Below are positions 16,201 to 27,306 of a DNA stretch of 64,000 nucleotides, piece after piece; position 1 is the first letter of the stretch; each line of letters begins with the position of its first letter. A program made the position numbers and the translations under genes. The notes beneath the pieces were generated by a model. It ran no database searches. It was not told the origin of the DNA and saw only the letters and a list, made by a program, of their open reading frames with translations. The stretch lies in NCBI RefSeq assembly GCF_014643595.1, contig NZ_BMJT01000009.1, forward strand, positions 1-64,000, read 5' to 3'. Source of the stretch: Lysinibacillus alkalisoli. Lineage in GTDB: Bacteria > Bacillota > Bacilli > Bacillales_A > Planococcaceae.

Positions 16201-16904
16201 ATTGCTCTTGGCTCCTCAAATTTATATCCTAAGCCACGAATTGTTTTAATAAATAGTGGTTTTCGACTATTTTCTTCGATTTTGTCACGTAAATGACTAA
16301 TATGAACATCTACAATACGTGTATCGCCTGCAAAATCATAATTCCAAACTGCGCTTAATAATTGATCACGTGTTAATACACGATTTTTATTTTCTAATAA
16401 ATAAATTAGTAATTCGAATTCTTTTGGCGTAAATTCCAACGGTTCTTCTTTCATAAAAACTTCAAAACGTTCAGGGAATACTTGTAAGTCACCAAAAGAA
16501 TAGACTTGCTCTTTTGTGGCAACTTCTTCAACCACTACTGGCGCGAATCTACGCAACACAGCCTTAACGCGTGCGATTACTTCCCTAGGGCTAAATGGTT
16601 TAGTCATATAGTCGTCTGCGCCTAATTCTAAACCAAGCACTTTATCAAATTCATCGTCCCTTGCTGTTAACATAATGATTGGTGTATTCATTTTTTGTTG
16701 ACGCAATAGTTTACAAACTTCCATGCCATCTAGATGAGGCAACATCACATCTAATAAAATTAAATCAGGTTGAATAGCAATGGCTTGGTCCAAACCACTT
16801 TGACCATCGTTAGCTGTTTCTACCTCATAACCTGCCTGTTCTAAATTGTACTTTAATAAAGTAGCAATGGATAATTCATCTTCTACAACTAAAATTTTTT
16901 TCAT
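16197..16904 (-). CDS. phoP: Phosphate-regulon response regulator
   Basis: 235-residue OmpR-family regulator. The receiver domain has acidic residues EDE at 8-10, the phosphorylation site Asp52 in LLDVMLP, Thr in MLTARDD and Lys in MTKPFSP. The C-terminal winged helix (about 130-230) ends with the recognition region RIVDVHISHLRDKIE and the wing IKTIRGLGYKFE. It activates or represses phosphate-starvation genes by binding TTAACA repeats. Such an array is found right after phoR at 14626-14664. No box was seen upstream of phoP itself. Confidence 0.93.
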   Translation of the reverse strand: MKKILVVEDELSIATLLKYNLEQAGYEVETANDGQSGLDQAIAIQPDLILLDVMLPHLDGMEVCKLLRQQKMNTPIIMLTARDDEFDKVLGLELGADDYMTKPFSPREVIARVKAVLRRFAPVVVEEVATKEQVYSFGDLQVFPERFEVFMKEEPLEFTPKEFELLIYLLENKNRVLTRDQLLSAVWNYDFAGDTRIVDVHISHLRDKIEENSRKPLFIKTIRGLGYKFEEPRAI

Positions 16905-16968
16905 TTTCCAACTAGCCTCCGTCCTTGAATTGAAACCCCCATCTCAATCATCGAAACGCTTGCCTATT

Positions 16969-17406
16969 TTAACTCTGTGGTGGTGCTACAGTAATTAAGC
17001 CTTCCATCACACTTTGTTTTTTTTCGTTTACCATCATAAATGAAATACCTGCTTCATTATTTGCTACATCAATTGTTACAACTTCTAATGTTAACTCCAC
17101 TATTTCATAATGATAAACAGGTGCAATATACTTGGACTGTTCCACTGTAATGTATGAGCCTGGTCCAGGTAAAAATTTAGAGATAGCAGTAAATACAATG
17201 CCATTTAATACGATTGGTGGTACAACTGGCTGTTTATAAATCGTATTTTGAGCGTAATCATGCTGAATAAAAAGCGGATTATTATCATTTGTTAATCCTA
17301 AATAAAGCAACAAATCTTGATCTGTAATTTGTTCGGTAATATGCATTTTCTCTCCAATTACTAACGCATTACAAGAGCGCCCTATCTTACTATTTTTATG
17401 AAGCAA
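16969..17406 (-). CDS. MaoC-like hot-dog fold protein
   Basis: 145 residues from a TTG start. Single hot-dog domain with the hydratase-type segment DDNNPLFIQHDYAQNTIYKQPVVPPIVL, shown here only by its ends DNNPLF and VVPPIV. MaoC relatives hydrate enoyl-CoA or enoyl-ACP; this one's substrate is unknown. The open frame reaches 17472, but the predicted promoter (-10 at 17438-17443) would start transcription near 17431, and AAAGGGG lies 8 bases before TTG 17406, so the longer starts are unlikely. A similar gene sits between mdh and phoP in other Bacillales as I recall. Confidence 0.75.
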   Translation of the reverse strand: MLHKNSKIGRSCNALVIGEKMHITEQITDQDLLLYLGLTNDNNPLFIQHDYAQNTIYKQPVVPPIVLNGIVFTAISKFLPGPGSYITVEQSKYIAPVYHYEIVELTLEVVTIDVANNEAGISFMMVNEKKQSVMEGLITVAPPQS

Positions 17407-17437
17407 AATCACAACCCCTTTACTGTAATCTAACATA

Positions 17438-17466
17438 ATATTATCAATGTTTTCACAAAAGCACAA
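17438..17466 (-). promoter_or_regulatory. Promoter of the MaoC-like gene
   Basis: Minus strand -35 TTGTGC (17461-17466), 17-base spacer, -10 TAATAT (17438-17443). It may also feed phoPR, since only 64 bases separate the MaoC-like stop from phoP and no terminator is seen there. Confidence 0.45.
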
Positions 17467-17510
17467 ACACAAATAATGTTGTATCCGCTTGCATAAATAA
17501 ACAATTAAAG

Positions 17511-17544
17511 AAAAGAGACGTTACCAAAAGGCAACCCCTCTTTT
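17511..17544 (-). terminator. mdh terminator
   Basis: Imperfect stem, minus strand AAAAGAGGGGTTGCC with GGTAACGTCTCTTTT, followed by CTTTA. It ends the mdh transcript before the MaoC-like gene promoter. Confidence 0.6.
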
Positions 17545-17555
17545 ACAAATTCTTA

Positions 17556-18494
17556 TCATTTTAAAACATTTTTGACTTCTTCAACGGCTTTTGCTGATTG
17601 ATCTAATGCCTGCTGTTCGTCTTCTGTTAAGGTTAGCTCAAAGATACGTTCAATACCAGTGGCCCCTAATAATGTAGGTACACCTAGGTATAAATCATGA
17701 TAACCATACTCACCCTCTAAATAAGCAATAGCTGGTAAGACACGTTTTTGATCTTTCAAAATAGCTTCTGCCATCTCCACCATTGCTGCAGCAGGTGCAT
17801 AATAAGCAGAGCCATTGCCAAGCAGATTCACAATCTCTGCGCCACCTTTACGTGTGCGGTCTACTATGGCATCTAATCTTTCTTTTTCAATTAATGTTTC
17901 AAGTGGAATACCACCAACTGTTGCATAACGAGTTAGAGGTACCATCGTATCACCATGACCACCCAATACAAAACCTGTTACATCTTTAACTGACATTTGC
18001 AATTCTTCTGCAATAAATGCTCGGAATCTCGCTGTATCTAATACGCCAGATTGGCCAATGACACGATGTTTCGGGAAGCCGGTTTCTTTATATACCGTAT
18101 ATGTCATAGCATCAACAGGATTTGTAAGTACAATAACAATAGCATTTGGCGAATATGTAGCAATTTCTTTCGATACAGATTTCATAACATTTTGATTAAT
18201 CTGTACAAGGTCATCTCTGGTCATGCCAGGTTTACGTGCAACACCCGCTGTAATTAACACAACGTCAGAATCTTTTGTATCTTCATAGTTCGAAGTACCT
18301 GTTATATATGCATCATAACCTTGAACAGGTGCCGCTTGCCACATATCTAAAGCTTTTCCTTTAGTAGGGTTTTCTGCTGTTGGTATGTCGACTAAAACAA
18401 CATCACCTAATTCTTTTTGCGCCACTAAAAAGGCTGCTGTTGCACCTGTATAACCGCTACCAATTACAGCTATCTTTTTACGTTTTAACGTCAT
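17556..18494 (-). CDS. mdh: Malate dehydrogenase
   Basis: Oxidises malate to oxaloacetate with NAD. The 312-residue, lactate-dehydrogenase-like protein has [12 protein letters not shown] (nucleotide loop), the substrate-binding [16 protein letters not shown] and the catalytic histidine in GGHGDTMVP. Arg in the mobile loop fits malate rather than lactate. The frame opens at 18512, but the Shine-Dalgarno GGGGAG lies inside that extension and selects ATG 18494. The order mdh, icd, citZ follows B. subtilis, but a strong terminator after icd means mdh needs readthrough or its own promoter. Confidence 0.94.
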   Translation of the reverse strand: MTLKRKKIAVIGSGYTGATAAFLVAQKELGDVVLVDIPTAENPTKGKALDMWQAAPVQGYDAYITGTSNYEDTKDSDVVLITAGVARKPGMTRDDLVQINQNVMKSVSKEIATYSPNAIVIVLTNPVDAMTYTVYKETGFPKHRVIGQSGVLDTARFRAFIAEELQMSVKDVTGFVLGGHGDTMVPLTRYATVGGIPLETLIEKERLDAIVDRTRKGGAEIVNLLGNGSAYYAPAAAMVEMAEAILKDQKRVLPAIAYLEGEYGYHDLYLGVPTLLGATGIERIFELTLTEDEQQALDQSAKAVEEVKNVLK

Positions 18495-18520
18495 ATTTTC
18501 TACACTCCCCATAATTAATT

Positions 18521-18560
18521 TAAAAAAATAAGAGTAGAGACATATCTCTACTCTTATTTT
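18521..18560 (-). terminator. icd terminator between icd and mdh
   Basis: Perfect 14-bp stem AATAAGAGTAGAGA / TCTCTACTCTTATT (18527-18540 with 18545-18558), T-rich on both sides. It separates icd from mdh. Confidence 0.8.
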
Positions 18561-18568
18561 ACCATATT

Positions 18569-19831
18569 TTATAGATTTTTAATTAGCTCGTCTGCAAACT
18601 CCGAACATTTTACTTCTTTAGCACCGTCCATTAAACGTGCAAAGTCATAAGTTACAACTTTAGAAGAAATAGTTTTTTCTACAGAGTTTGTTACTAAGTC
18701 AGCTGCTTCTTGCCAACCTAAGTGCTCTAACATTAACACACCTGAAAGTAATACAGATGAAGGGTTAACTTTGTCTAAACCTGCATATTTAGGAGCTGTA
18801 CCATGAGTTGCTTCGAAAATAGCATGACCTGTTACATAGTTAATGTTAGCACCTGGAGCGATACCAATACCACCAACTTGTGCAGCAAGTGCATCTGAGA
18901 TATAGTCTCCATTTAAGTTCATTGTTGCTACTACATCAAACTCGTTTGGACGCGTTAAAATTTGTTGTAAGAAGATATCAGCGATTGAGTCTTTTACAAT
19001 GATTTTTCCAGCTGCTTCTGCATCTGCTTGTGCTTGATTAGCTGCCGCTTCGCCATCTGCTTCTTTAATTTTATCATATTGAGCCCAAGTGAATACTTTA
19101 TCACCGTACTCACGTTCAGCTAAATCATAACCCCATTGTTTAAATCCACCTTCAGTGAATTTCATGATGTTACCTTTGTGTACTAAAGTAACAGAAGGTT
19201 TATTATGTTTAATTGCATAGTCAATCGCAGAACGTACTAAACGCTCCGTACCTTCTTTAGATACTGGCTTAATACCAATGCCTGACGTTTCAGGGAAACG
19301 AATGTTTTTAACGCCCATTTCGTTTTGTAAGAAGTCAATTACTTTCTTAACTTCTGGAGAGCCTTCAGCATACTCGATACCGGCATAAATATCTTCAGTG
19401 TTTTCGCGGAAGATAACCATTTCAACGTCTTCTGGACGTTTAACTGGTGAAGGAACACCATCGAAGTGACGTACTGGACGTAAGCAAACATATAAATCTA
19501 ATTGCTGACGTAATGCTACGTTTAGGGAACGGATACCGCCACCGATTGGCGTAGTAAGAGGACCTTTAATTGCGATTAAGTATTCGTTAATTTTATCTAA
19601 TGTATCTTGTGGTAACCACTCACCAGTTTTGTCGAATGCTTTTTGACCAGCAAGTACTTCTAACCACTCAATTTTCTTCTCGCCATTGTACGCTTTTTCA
19701 ACAGCTGCGTCGATTACGCGTGAAGCTGCCGCCCAAATATCTGGTCCAATACCGTCACCTTCGATAAACGGAATTACTGGGTTGTTTGGTACATTAAGTA
19801 CACCATTTTCAACTACAATTTTGTTTGTCAT
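18569..19831 (-). CDS. icd: Isocitrate dehydrogenase (NADP type)
   Basis: Oxidative decarboxylation of isocitrate to 2-oxoglutarate. The 420-residue protein resembles the homodimeric E. coli/B. subtilis class: [10 protein letters not shown] near the N-terminus, the substrate loop [13 protein letters not shown] (with the Ser that is regulatory in E. coli), DLYVCLRP, the metal site around NLNGDYISD and the cofactor loop [14 protein letters not shown] is 11 bases ahead of the ATG. It follows citZ with an intercistronic hairpin between, so citZ-icd is probably one operon. Confidence 0.95.
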   Translation of the reverse strand: MTNKIVVENGVLNVPNNPVIPFIEGDGIGPDIWAAASRVIDAAVEKAYNGEKKIEWLEVLAGQKAFDKTGEWLPQDTLDKINEYLIAIKGPLTTPIGGGIRSLNVALRQQLDLYVCLRPVRHFDGVPSPVKRPEDVEMVIFRENTEDIYAGIEYAEGSPEVKKVIDFLQNEMGVKNIRFPETSGIGIKPVSKEGTERLVRSAIDYAIKHNKPSVTLVHKGNIMKFTEGGFKQWGYDLAEREYGDKVFTWAQYDKIKEADGEAAANQAQADAEAAGKIIVKDSIADIFLQQILTRPNEFDVVATMNLNGDYISDALAAQVGGIGIAPGANINYVTGHAIFEATHGTAPKYAGLDKVNPSSVLLSGVLMLEHLGWQEAADLVTNSVEKTISSKVVTYDFARLMDGAKEVKCSEFADELIKNL

Positions 19832-19863
19832 AGTAATTGTTTCCTCCTAAATGTCATAGTCAT

Positions 19864-19891
19864 AGGACTGTGCTAGCACTAACACAGTCCT
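19864..19891 (-). other. citZ-icd intercistronic hairpin
   Basis: Perfect 9-bp stem AGGACTGTG / CACAGTCCT without a T tract, containing the palindrome GTGCTAGCAC (19870-19879). It looks like an mRNA processing or stability element rather than a terminator. Confidence 0.5.
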
Positions 19892-19918
19892 ACAAGTAAT
19901 TCTACCATATGTTAAAAA

Positions 19919-21034
19919 TTAACGCTCGTCAATTGGAACGTACTTTTGCATGCCTGGTCCTACGTACTCCGCACGTGGACGGATTAAACGGTTGTTAGCA
20001 TATTGCTCTAAAATATGAGCTACCCAACCTGATGTACGTGAAACAGCAAAAATAGGTGTAAATAGATCATGTTCGATACCTAAAGAATCATAAACTGATG
20101 CTGAGAAGAAGTCTACGTTAGCAGGTAATTTCTTTTGCTCAACAATCATGTCATGAATTTTAACTGACATATCATAAAGTTCTGGTTTGCCTGTTAATTT
20201 CGTTAGTTTTTCTGACATTTCACGTAAATGTGGTGCACGTGGGTCACCTTTACGATATACGCGGTGGCCAAAGCCCATGATTTTTTCTTTATTGTCTAAC
20301 TTATTTTGAATATAAGACTCTACATTATCAACTGAACCAATTTCAGTTAACATTTTCATCACTTGCTCGTTAGCTCCACCATGTAAAGGACCTTTTAAAG
20401 CGCCAATTGCTGCTGTTACACCTGAATAAACATCAGAAAGAGTAGCTACACATACACGTGCTGTGAATGTTGAAGCGTTTAACTCATGGTCAGCATGTAA
20501 TACTAATGCTTTGTCAAATGCTTCAATTTCAATTGCTTGTGGCTCTTCGCCCTTTAACATGTACAAGAAGTTAGCTGCATAACCTAAGTCTGCTTTTGGT
20601 TCAACAGGTTCTAGGCCTTTACGAATACGAGAGAAAGCAGTTACTACTGTTGCAATTTTAGCTTGTAGCTTAATGGCTTTGCGGTAATTTGCTTCTGGGC
20701 TCATATCATCAGCTTCTGCATCAAATACACCTAAAGACGAAACTGCTGTACGCAATGCTGCCATTGGGTGCACAGTGTCTAATGGGTATGAACGGAACTG
20801 GTCAATGATTGCTTTTTCAACGGACATATTTTCTGCTAACTGTTGTTTTAGTTCTGCTAACTCGTCAGCTTTTGGTAGACGTGTATGCCATAACAAGTAA
20901 ATTACTTCCTCGAATGAAGCATTTACTGCTAAATCGTCGATATTATAACCAACATATGTTAATGTATCATCGATGATCGAACTAATTTTAGATTCCGCTG
21001 CTACAATACCTTCTAAACCTTTAGTTGCTGTCAT
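19919..21034 (-). CDS. citZ: Citrate synthase
   Basis: Condenses acetyl-CoA with oxaloacetate to citrate, entry to the TCA cycle. At 371 residues it is the short Gram-positive type. Catalytic residues are visible: His in GPLHGGANE, His in GFGHRVYRKGDPRA and Asp in FFSASVYDSLG. GGGAGCG precedes the ATG. The upstream region carries a canonical promoter overlapped by a cre-like site, consistent with CcpA repression by glucose known for B. subtilis citZ. Confidence 0.95.
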   Translation of the reverse strand: MTATKGLEGIVAAESKISSIIDDTLTYVGYNIDDLAVNASFEEVIYLLWHTRLPKADELAELKQQLAENMSVEKAIIDQFRSYPLDTVHPMAALRTAVSSLGVFDAEADDMSPEANYRKAIKLQAKIATVVTAFSRIRKGLEPVEPKADLGYAANFLYMLKGEEPQAIEIEAFDKALVLHADHELNASTFTARVCVATLSDVYSGVTAAIGALKGPLHGGANEQVMKMLTEIGSVDNVESYIQNKLDNKEKIMGFGHRVYRKGDPRAPHLREMSEKLTKLTGKPELYDMSVKIHDMIVEQKKLPANVDFFSASVYDSLGIEHDLFTPIFAVSRTSGWVAHILEQYANNRLIRPRAEYVGPGMQKYVPIDER

Positions 21035-21067
21035 AAAAAATCGCTCCCTTTTTTAAAAATAATATTT

Positions 21068-21083
21068 GTACAAAATCTTGTAC
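21068..21083 (-). repeat. Perfect inverted repeat in the citZ leader
   Basis: GTACAA-AATC-TTGTAC, 6-4-6 perfect, about 45-60 bases after the predicted citZ transcription start. It could be a repressor site or a small hairpin. It does not match the ATAA-N7-TTAT form I remember for CcpC. Confidence 0.35.
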
Positions 21084-21114
21084 TTTTATTCATCTGCTCA
21101 TAAATGAATGTTTA

Positions 21115-21163
21115 AGTAAATCGCTTACATTGCTATTATAATAAATTTTGTCATCTTTGTGAA
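21115..21163 (-). promoter_or_regulatory. citZ promoter with overlapping cre site
   Basis: Minus strand -35 TTCACA (21158-21163), 17 bases, -10 TATAAT (21135-21140). TGTAAGCGATTTACT at 21115-21129 matches the catabolite-responsive element pattern (TGnAAnCGnTTnC) and would cover the transcription start near 21128, a repressing position for CcpA. Confidence 0.7.
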
Positions 21164-21348
21164 TGAAAACAACTTAAATAAAGAAAAAGATGATTTTTCG
21201 ATTATTTTTTTGCACTAAGCAGATTTTCAAAGGTTATTTTCTTGTGAATAATCCCTTCCCTACAGCATTTCATAAAAATATGCAAGTAAAAAACAGAAAA
21301 TTCGCTATTTCACTCCTTTTTCTTCTTTTTCATGAATGATCACTCACA

Positions 21349-21741
21349 TTATTTTTGTACAATAATCATTTGATGATTTTTTGTCCTTTTTCGTAACCAT
21401 CTATACACGACTGGTTTGAATAAATTACGTGTAAACGGTAGGACTAGCACAATGCCAATTAGATTTGTTAACACACCAGGTAAAATCAATAATATACCAC
21501 CTATAAATTGTGTTAACCCTTCTACCATTGCCATTGCAGGTACTTCTCCTTTATTTACTGATGTCTGAATAGCTGATACTGTCTTTACTCCTACTGTACG
21601 TAATAATATAACCCCAACAATACTTGTTAGTGCAAAGAGACCTACTGTTGGTAACACACCTACCCACTGACTAATCCATAAATAAATGGCCAATTCTACA
21701 ATGCCATAGACGATAAAAGCAAAAAAGAGTTTACGAACCAT
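21349..21741 (-). CDS. fxsA: FxsA family membrane protein
   Basis: 130 residues with about four hydrophobic helices (roughly 5-23, 27-48, 72-92, 95-105) and a basic C-terminus. FxsA in E. coli suppresses F-exclusion of phage T7 when overproduced; its normal cytoplasmic-membrane role is unclear. The invariant-looking ILLILPGVLTNLIG segment supports the family call, as does its place between pyk and citZ, where B. subtilis also has fxsA. It is monocistronic, separated from pyk by a strong terminator. Confidence 0.85.
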   Translation of the reverse strand: MVRKLFFAFIVYGIVELAIYLWISQWVGVLPTVGLFALTSIVGVILLRTVGVKTVSAIQTSVNKGEVPAMAMVEGLTQFIGGILLILPGVLTNLIGIVLVLPFTRNLFKPVVYRWLRKRTKNHQMIIVQK

Positions 21742-21819
21742 AACATCACCTCTTATCCCATATTATATAAACTTTAAGAGCAGAACAGTAATAATATGCC
21801 TTGTGAATTATAGTTACAT

Positions 21820-21875
21820 AAAAAAAGTCTGAATGATTGAGTTAGCGAATTGCGCTAACTTACTATCATTCAGAC
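21820..21875 (-). terminator. pyk terminator
   Basis: Very long stem with outer arms GTCTGAATGAT / ATCATTCAGAC and an inner GTTAGCG / CGCTAAC (21827-21875), followed on the minus strand by seven T residues. It ends the pfkA-pyk transcript. Confidence 0.85.
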
Positions 21876-21884
21876 CTATACTAT

Positions 21885-23645
21885 TTAAAGTACACTAGCA
21901 TGACCTTTATAAATGACGCCTGTCTCTGCGTCCATTGTAATCTCTTGATTATGTCGGATTAGTGTTGTTGCCTCTTTCACACCTACGATAACAGGTATGC
22001 CTAAACTCAAGCCTACTACAGCAGCATGGCTTGTTAACCCGCCTTCTTCAGTAATCAAACCAACACAATTTTCTAATGCTGGCATCATTTCTTTATCTGA
22101 GCCCACTGTTACAATAATGGCACCATCTGTATCATACGCTAATGCTTCTGCTGCATTTTTAGCTACTACTACTTTACCAAATACAGAAGCTTTACCAATT
22201 CCTTGACCCCGTGCAATCAAGTCGCCAATAATATGAACTTTCATTAAGTTAGTTGTACCCGCCTCACCGACTGGCACACCTGCTGTAATGACCACAGCAT
22301 CACCATGTTGAACATAGCCATGTTTTAAACTCTCATCTACAGCTAGTTCTAGAATCTCATCTGTCGTTGATACACGTTGACAAACAATTGGCGATACGCC
22401 CCATACTAACGTCAACTTACGAGCTGAACTTACAGAACCTGTTACAGCTACAATTTGTACGCCAGGACGATACTTGGCAATCATACGTGCTGTATTGCCA
22501 CTCTCTGTAGGCGCTAAAACAGCTTTTACACCTAAGTTAATCGATGTGTAAGCAACAGCTTGCGAAATAGCCTCTGTCATATTTTGTTCACGTTCCCTAC
22601 TGTGAGCTGAAACGATACTTTTATAATCTAATGAGTTTTCAATATACGAAGCGATCTTATTCATGGTTTGTACTGATTCTACAGGATACATACCGGCTGC
22701 CGTCTCACCAGATAGCATTATAGCATCAGTGCCATCCATAATGGCATTTGCTACATCACTCGCTTCTGCTCGTGTTGGGCGTGGATTACGTTGCATAGAA
22801 TCTAACATCTGTGTTGCTGTAATAACAGGTTTCCCTACTTTATTACATTTTACAATGAGAGATTTTTGTACAAGAGGTACTTCTTCTGCAGGTATTTCTA
22901 CACCTAAATCACCACGTGCTACCATAATGCCATCAGATACTTGAATAATATCGTCAATATTATCGACGCCTTCTTGGTTCTCGATTTTAGGAATAATTGA
23001 GATGGTACTGCCACCATTTTGTTCTAATAACTCACGAATTTCTAATACGTCTTTAGGTCGTCGCACAAATGAAGCTGCAATAAAATCTACACCTTGCTCA
23101 ATGCCAAATAAAATATCTTCAGCATCTTTCTCTGTAATGCCTGGCAATTGCACCGAAACACCTGGAACATTAACCCCTTTTTTATTTTTTAAGACGCCTG
23201 CATTCTCCACAATTGTATGGATTAATCCTTTCTCCACATCTGTTGCTAACACACGCAGTTCAATTAAACCATCGTCTAATAAAATAATAGAGTTTTGTTT
23301 TACATCTTCAATTAATTTATCATAAGTGACTGAAAAAATTTGGTCATTACCTTCTACTTCTGTCATTGAAATATCTAGCACTTGCCCTGTTTTCAAGTGG
23401 ACTTCGCCATTTTGCATATTATGTGTGCGAATTTCAGGTCCTTTTGTATCTAATAAAATACCGATTTGTTTGTTTAATTTTTCCGCTACTTCTCGAATAG
23501 TATGAATACGCACAGCATGTTCTTCATGTGTACCATGCGAGAAATTAAGTCTGGCTACATTCATACCTGCCTCTATGAGTTGCTCTAGCATTTCTGGCGA
23601 TTCACTCGCTGGTCCAATCGTACAAACAATTTTCGTTTTTCTCAT
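21885..23645 (-). CDS. pyk: Pyruvate kinase with C-terminal PEP-utiliser-like domain
   Basis: Converts phosphoenolpyruvate and ADP to pyruvate and ATP. At 586 residues it is the long Bacillus type: a barrel with [10 protein letters not shown], the active-site segment [14 protein letters not shown] and [12 protein letters not shown], the ATQMLDSM motif, then an extra C-terminal domain (about 475-586) resembling the phosphohistidine domain of PEP synthases ([13 protein letters not shown]). The frame is open to 23675, but the family N-terminus [12 protein letters not shown] and GGGGTGG upstream select ATG 23645. It follows pfkA by 31 bases, forming the glycolytic pfkA-pyk operon. Confidence 0.95.
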   Translation of the reverse strand: MRKTKIVCTIGPASESPEMLEQLIEAGMNVARLNFSHGTHEEHAVRIHTIREVAEKLNKQIGILLDTKGPEIRTHNMQNGEVHLKTGQVLDISMTEVEGNDQIFSVTYDKLIEDVKQNSIILLDDGLIELRVLATDVEKGLIHTIVENAGVLKNKKGVNVPGVSVQLPGITEKDAEDILFGIEQGVDFIAASFVRRPKDVLEIRELLEQNGGSTISIIPKIENQEGVDNIDDIIQVSDGIMVARGDLGVEIPAEEVPLVQKSLIVKCNKVGKPVITATQMLDSMQRNPRPTRAEASDVANAIMDGTDAIMLSGETAAGMYPVESVQTMNKIASYIENSLDYKSIVSAHSREREQNMTEAISQAVAYTSINLGVKAVLAPTESGNTARMIAKYRPGVQIVAVTGSVSSARKLTLVWGVSPIVCQRVSTTDEILELAVDESLKHGYVQHGDAVVITAGVPVGEAGTTNLMKVHIIGDLIARGQGIGKASVFGKVVVAKNAAEALAYDTDGAIIVTVGSDKEMMPALENCVGLITEEGGLTSHAAVVGLSLGIPVIVGVKEATTLIRHNQEITMDAETGVIYKGHASVL

Positions 23646-23676
23646 TTTGTCCACCCCAAATTTCGCTTTATTCATG

Positions 23677-24639
<963 letters not shown>

Positions 24640-24661
24640 TTACACCTCCTGTTTGTTTTCG

Positions 24662-24690
24662 TATGTACTCACATTAACATGAAAAATCAA
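24662..24690 (-). promoter_or_regulatory. pfkA promoter
   Basis: Minus strand -35 TTGATT (24685-24690), 17-base spacer, -10 TACATA (24662-24667), just ahead of the pfkA ribosome-binding site. Confidence 0.4.
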
Positions 24691-24740
24691 TCTTTGTAAG
24701 TAGGCTACAACAGGAAACATATATCTTTTACAATCGATAT

Positions 24741-24770
24741 AAAAAGAATGCGTTTTCACACATTCTTTTT
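24741..24770 (-). terminator. accDA terminator
   Basis: Stem AAAAAGAATG / CATTCTTTTT around a 10-base loop, T-rich on the minus strand, six bases after the accA stop. Confidence 0.7.
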
Positions 24771-24776
24771 GAGTCA

Positions 24777-25772
24777 TTATTGATTTTCAGCGATTGGCTC
24801 TGCTGTTTGGATAGCTGTTAGTTCTTCGTATTCGCCCATTTTTCGGAAGCGATCATAGCGATCTTGTACTAATTGCTCTTTCGTTAATGGCATTAATTCA
24901 GACAGCGCTTGTTGTAATACAACACGAATATTTTCAATTTGTTGTTTCAAATGATGATGAGCTCCACCTAACGCTTCTTCAATGACACCATTAATCACAT
25001 CTAACTCATATAAATCTCTTGCTGTAATACGCATGGCACTAGCCGCTTCACTCGCTAATGAAGCATCTTTCCATAAAATAGACGCTGCTCCTTCTGGTGA
25101 TATAACAGAATAGGTAGAGTTCTCTAACATATACACGCGATTGGCAACACCTAATCCAATAGCACCTCCACTACCCCCCTCGCCAATTACAATGCTGATT
25201 ACTGGCACAGTTAAGCCTGCCATTTCTACTAGATTACGTGCAATGGCTTCACTTTGACCACGTTCTTCTGCCGCTTTACCTGGGTAAGCGCCTTTTGTAT
25301 CAATAAAACAAATAATAGGGCGATTAAATTTTTCAGCTTGTTTCATTAAACGTAACGCTTTACGATAACCCTCTGGATGCGGCATACCAAAATTACGTCG
25401 AATATTTTCTTTTGTTGTTGTTCCGCGTTGATGACCAATGATAGTGACTGGTATACCGCTAAAACTAGCGACGCCTCCGACCATTGCTAAATCATCACCA
25501 AAGTTACGGTCACCATGTAACTCCATAAAATCATCAAATAATCCTTTAACGTAGTCTAATGTTGTAGGGCGCTCTAAATGACGTGCTACTTGTACACGAT
25601 CCCAAGGCGTCATATTATCATAAATGTCTTTTTGCAATTCTTGTAGACGACTTTCAAGTTTTTGTATCTCTGCTGTCATATCAATATCTGCACTATGTGC
25701 TAACTCTTTTAATTCTTCAATTTTCTTTTTTAAATTTGCAATTGGCTCTTCAAACTTTAACATTTTAACCAT
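24777..25772 (-). CDS. accA: Acetyl-CoA carboxylase carboxyltransferase, alpha subunit
   Basis: With AccD forms the carboxyltransferase that moves the carboxyl group from biotin to acetyl-CoA, giving malonyl-CoA. The 331-residue protein has an N-terminal coiled coil (about 8-50), then the crotonase-like domain with [29 protein letters not shown] and the oxyanion segment [18 protein letters not shown] lies 7 bases before ATG 25772, and the gene overlaps the end of accD by 8 bases, indicating coupled translation in equal amounts. Confidence 0.96.
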   Translation of the reverse strand: MVKMLKFEEPIANLKKKIEELKELAHSADIDMTAEIQKLESRLQELQKDIYDNMTPWDRVQVARHLERPTTLDYVKGLFDDFMELHGDRNFGDDLAMVGGVASFSGIPVTIIGHQRGTTTKENIRRNFGMPHPEGYRKALRLMKQAEKFNRPIICFIDTKGAYPGKAAEERGQSEAIARNLVEMAGLTVPVISIVIGEGGSGGAIGLGVANRVYMLENSTYSVISPEGAASILWKDASLASEAASAMRITARDLYELDVINGVIEEALGGAHHHLKQQIENIRVVLQQALSELMPLTKEQLVQDRYDRFRKMGEYEELTAIQTAEPIAENQ

Positions 25773-26634
25773 GTTGTCGACCTCCTTGAGTATGTAGACG
25801 CACTAAAGTACCTACACAATCTCGCATATCTTTTCGATGGTAAATGGCATCGAGTTGTCCATGTTCTAACAAAAATTCAGCCGTTTGGAAATCAGCTGGT
25901 AATTTCTCTCTAACAGTTTGTTCAATGACACGTCGTCCTGCAAAACCAATTAAAGCTTGTGGCTCTGCTAAATTAATATCACCAACAGAAGCAAAGCTTG
26001 CGGAAACGCCCCCTGTAGTAGGATGCGTCATAATTGAAATAAATAGCAAGCCTTCTTTACTGTGACGCTCTAGAGCTACACTTACTTTTGCCATCTGCAT
26101 CAGCGATAAAATTCCTTCTTGCATGCGAGCACCACCACTTGCTGTAAAGATAATGAATGGCACACCTAATGCCGTTGCTTTTTCGACAGCACGTGTAATT
26201 TTCTCACCTACGACTGACCCCATCGAGCCCATACGGAAGTGTGAATCCATTACAGCTACTACGATCTGATTGCCTTGCAATTGTCCGGTGCCTGTTGACA
26301 CGGCTTCATTCATGCCCGTCTTCTCTTTATCTACTTGTAATTTTTCAAGATAAGAGGGAAAGTTTAAAGGGTTAACTGTATGTAAATGATCATCCAGTGG
26401 TGTAAATGTGCCTTCATCAAGAAATGCTGCAATACGCTCAGTAGCTCTCATTTCAAAATGATGATTACAACGTGGGCATACTTTTAAATTGCCTTCTAAT
26501 TCTTTTGTTAAATAAATCTCGTTACATTTTGGACATTTCGTCATTAATCCTTCTGGAAATTCTTTTTTCTTGATCTTTTTAGATGCTTCTACATGACGTT
26601 TACGACTCAATGTAAATAAATTGCGAATTGCCAT
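25765..26634 (-). CDS. accD: Acetyl-CoA carboxylase carboxyltransferase, beta subunit
   Basis: 289 residues with an N-terminal four-cysteine zinc ribbon (CPKC and CPRC, residues about 34-56) followed by the crotonase-like carboxyltransferase domain containing [12 protein letters not shown] and [16 protein letters not shown]. It is the partner of the overlapping accA. It begins 21 bases after the fadR-like regulator, so all three genes form one transcript controlled from the promoter ahead of the regulator. Confidence 0.96.
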   Translation of the reverse strand: MAIRNLFTLSRKRHVEASKKIKKKEFPEGLMTKCPKCNEIYLTKELEGNLKVCPRCNHHFEMRATERIAAFLDEGTFTPLDDHLHTVNPLNFPSYLEKLQVDKEKTGMNEAVSTGTGQLQGNQIVVAVMDSHFRMGSMGSVVGEKITRAVEKATALGVPFIIFTASGGARMQEGILSLMQMAKVSVALERHSKEGLLFISIMTHPTTGGVSASFASVGDINLAEPQALIGFAGRRVIEQTVREKLPADFQTAEFLLEHGQLDAIYHRKDMRDCVGTLVRLHTQGGRQHG

Positions 26635-26655
26635 TTTAAATCCCTCACTCTGTTT

Positions 26656-27288
26656 TTATAATTGCTGACGCCACTGTTCGTACGCTTCTAATGCGTCTTC
26701 TTGTAAGCCTAATTGAATTGCTTTAAGTAATGTTAAAACATTTGTTTTTTCTTGCTGGGTTACTTTACCACTAAATTTATTACCACTATAGGCCTCTAAT
26801 TGAAACCAAATACGTAAAGCTAATCGATTGCCAGACGCAATCATAATTTCCCGCATAACATCATTACGTAAACTATTGTTTGTAATCTCCAATTGAATAA
26901 ATAAGCTATCCCAAACCGGCAAATTACGTAACTTCTCCTTTTGACATACTACCCGTATTGCCTCACGTTCATGCAAACTTCTTGTTTTCTCTACATCTGA
27001 TAATGCACGTTCATCGTCCATAATAAATGTAGCTAATACTTCTATTAATTTATGTTGTGGGGAAGCGGATAAAAATGTACCTCCACCATGTTTTGTTTCA
27101 ATTAATCCTAATAACTCTAAACTACGCAATGCTTCTCTCACTGCAGAACGCCCAACTTGCAAACGTTCTGATAACACGCGCTCTGATGGTAGTTTTCCAC
27201 CTGCTTCTATTTTCTCTTCTCGAATTAATACCCGAAGCTGTTGAACAATCTCTATAAAACGCTTTTTAGGTTGCGTCATGTCCATCAT
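26656..27288 (-). CDS. GntR/FadR-family transcriptional regulator
   Basis: 210 residues: a winged helix-turn-helix (about 8-75) with GGKLPSERVLSERLQVGRSA (shown at its limit) and the wing HGGGTFLS, then an all-helical FCD-like effector domain that is shorter than usual. Members bind TGGT-N-ACCA palindromes and respond to small acids or acyl-CoA. It is the first gene of an operon with accD and accA, and a perfect palindrome of this type lies just upstream, suggesting autoregulation and control of malonyl-CoA supply. B. subtilis has ytsJ and neighbours at this place instead. The ligand is unknown. The start is ATG 27288 or the next in-frame ATG codons at 27285 and 27279. Confidence 0.82.
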   Translation of the reverse strand: MMDMTQPKKRFIEIVQQLRVLIREEKIEAGGKLPSERVLSERLQVGRSAVREALRSLELLGLIETKHGGGTFLSASPQHKLIEVLATFIMDDERALSDVEKTRSLHEREAIRVVCQKEKLRNLPVWDSLFIQLEITNNSLRNDVMREIMIASGNRLALRIWFQLEAYSGNKFSGKVTQQEKTNVLTLLKAIQLGLQEDALEAYEQWRQQL

Positions 27289-27306
27289 TCATTATGCCTC
27301 CTTCAC

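Larger units (their letters stand above)
21035..21348. other. Intergenic region fxsA-citZ (314 bases)
   Basis: Holds the citZ promoter, cre-like site and a leader palindrome (listed separately) in its left half. The right half (about 21170-21348) is AT-rich, with no credible ORF, terminator or RNA structure. B. subtilis has ytwI at this position; nothing like it remains. Confidence 0.6.

Noticed and set aside
16905-16968. PhoP boxes upstream of phoP for autoregulation.
   Set aside because: No repeated TTAACA-type hexamers at 11-base spacing found there.
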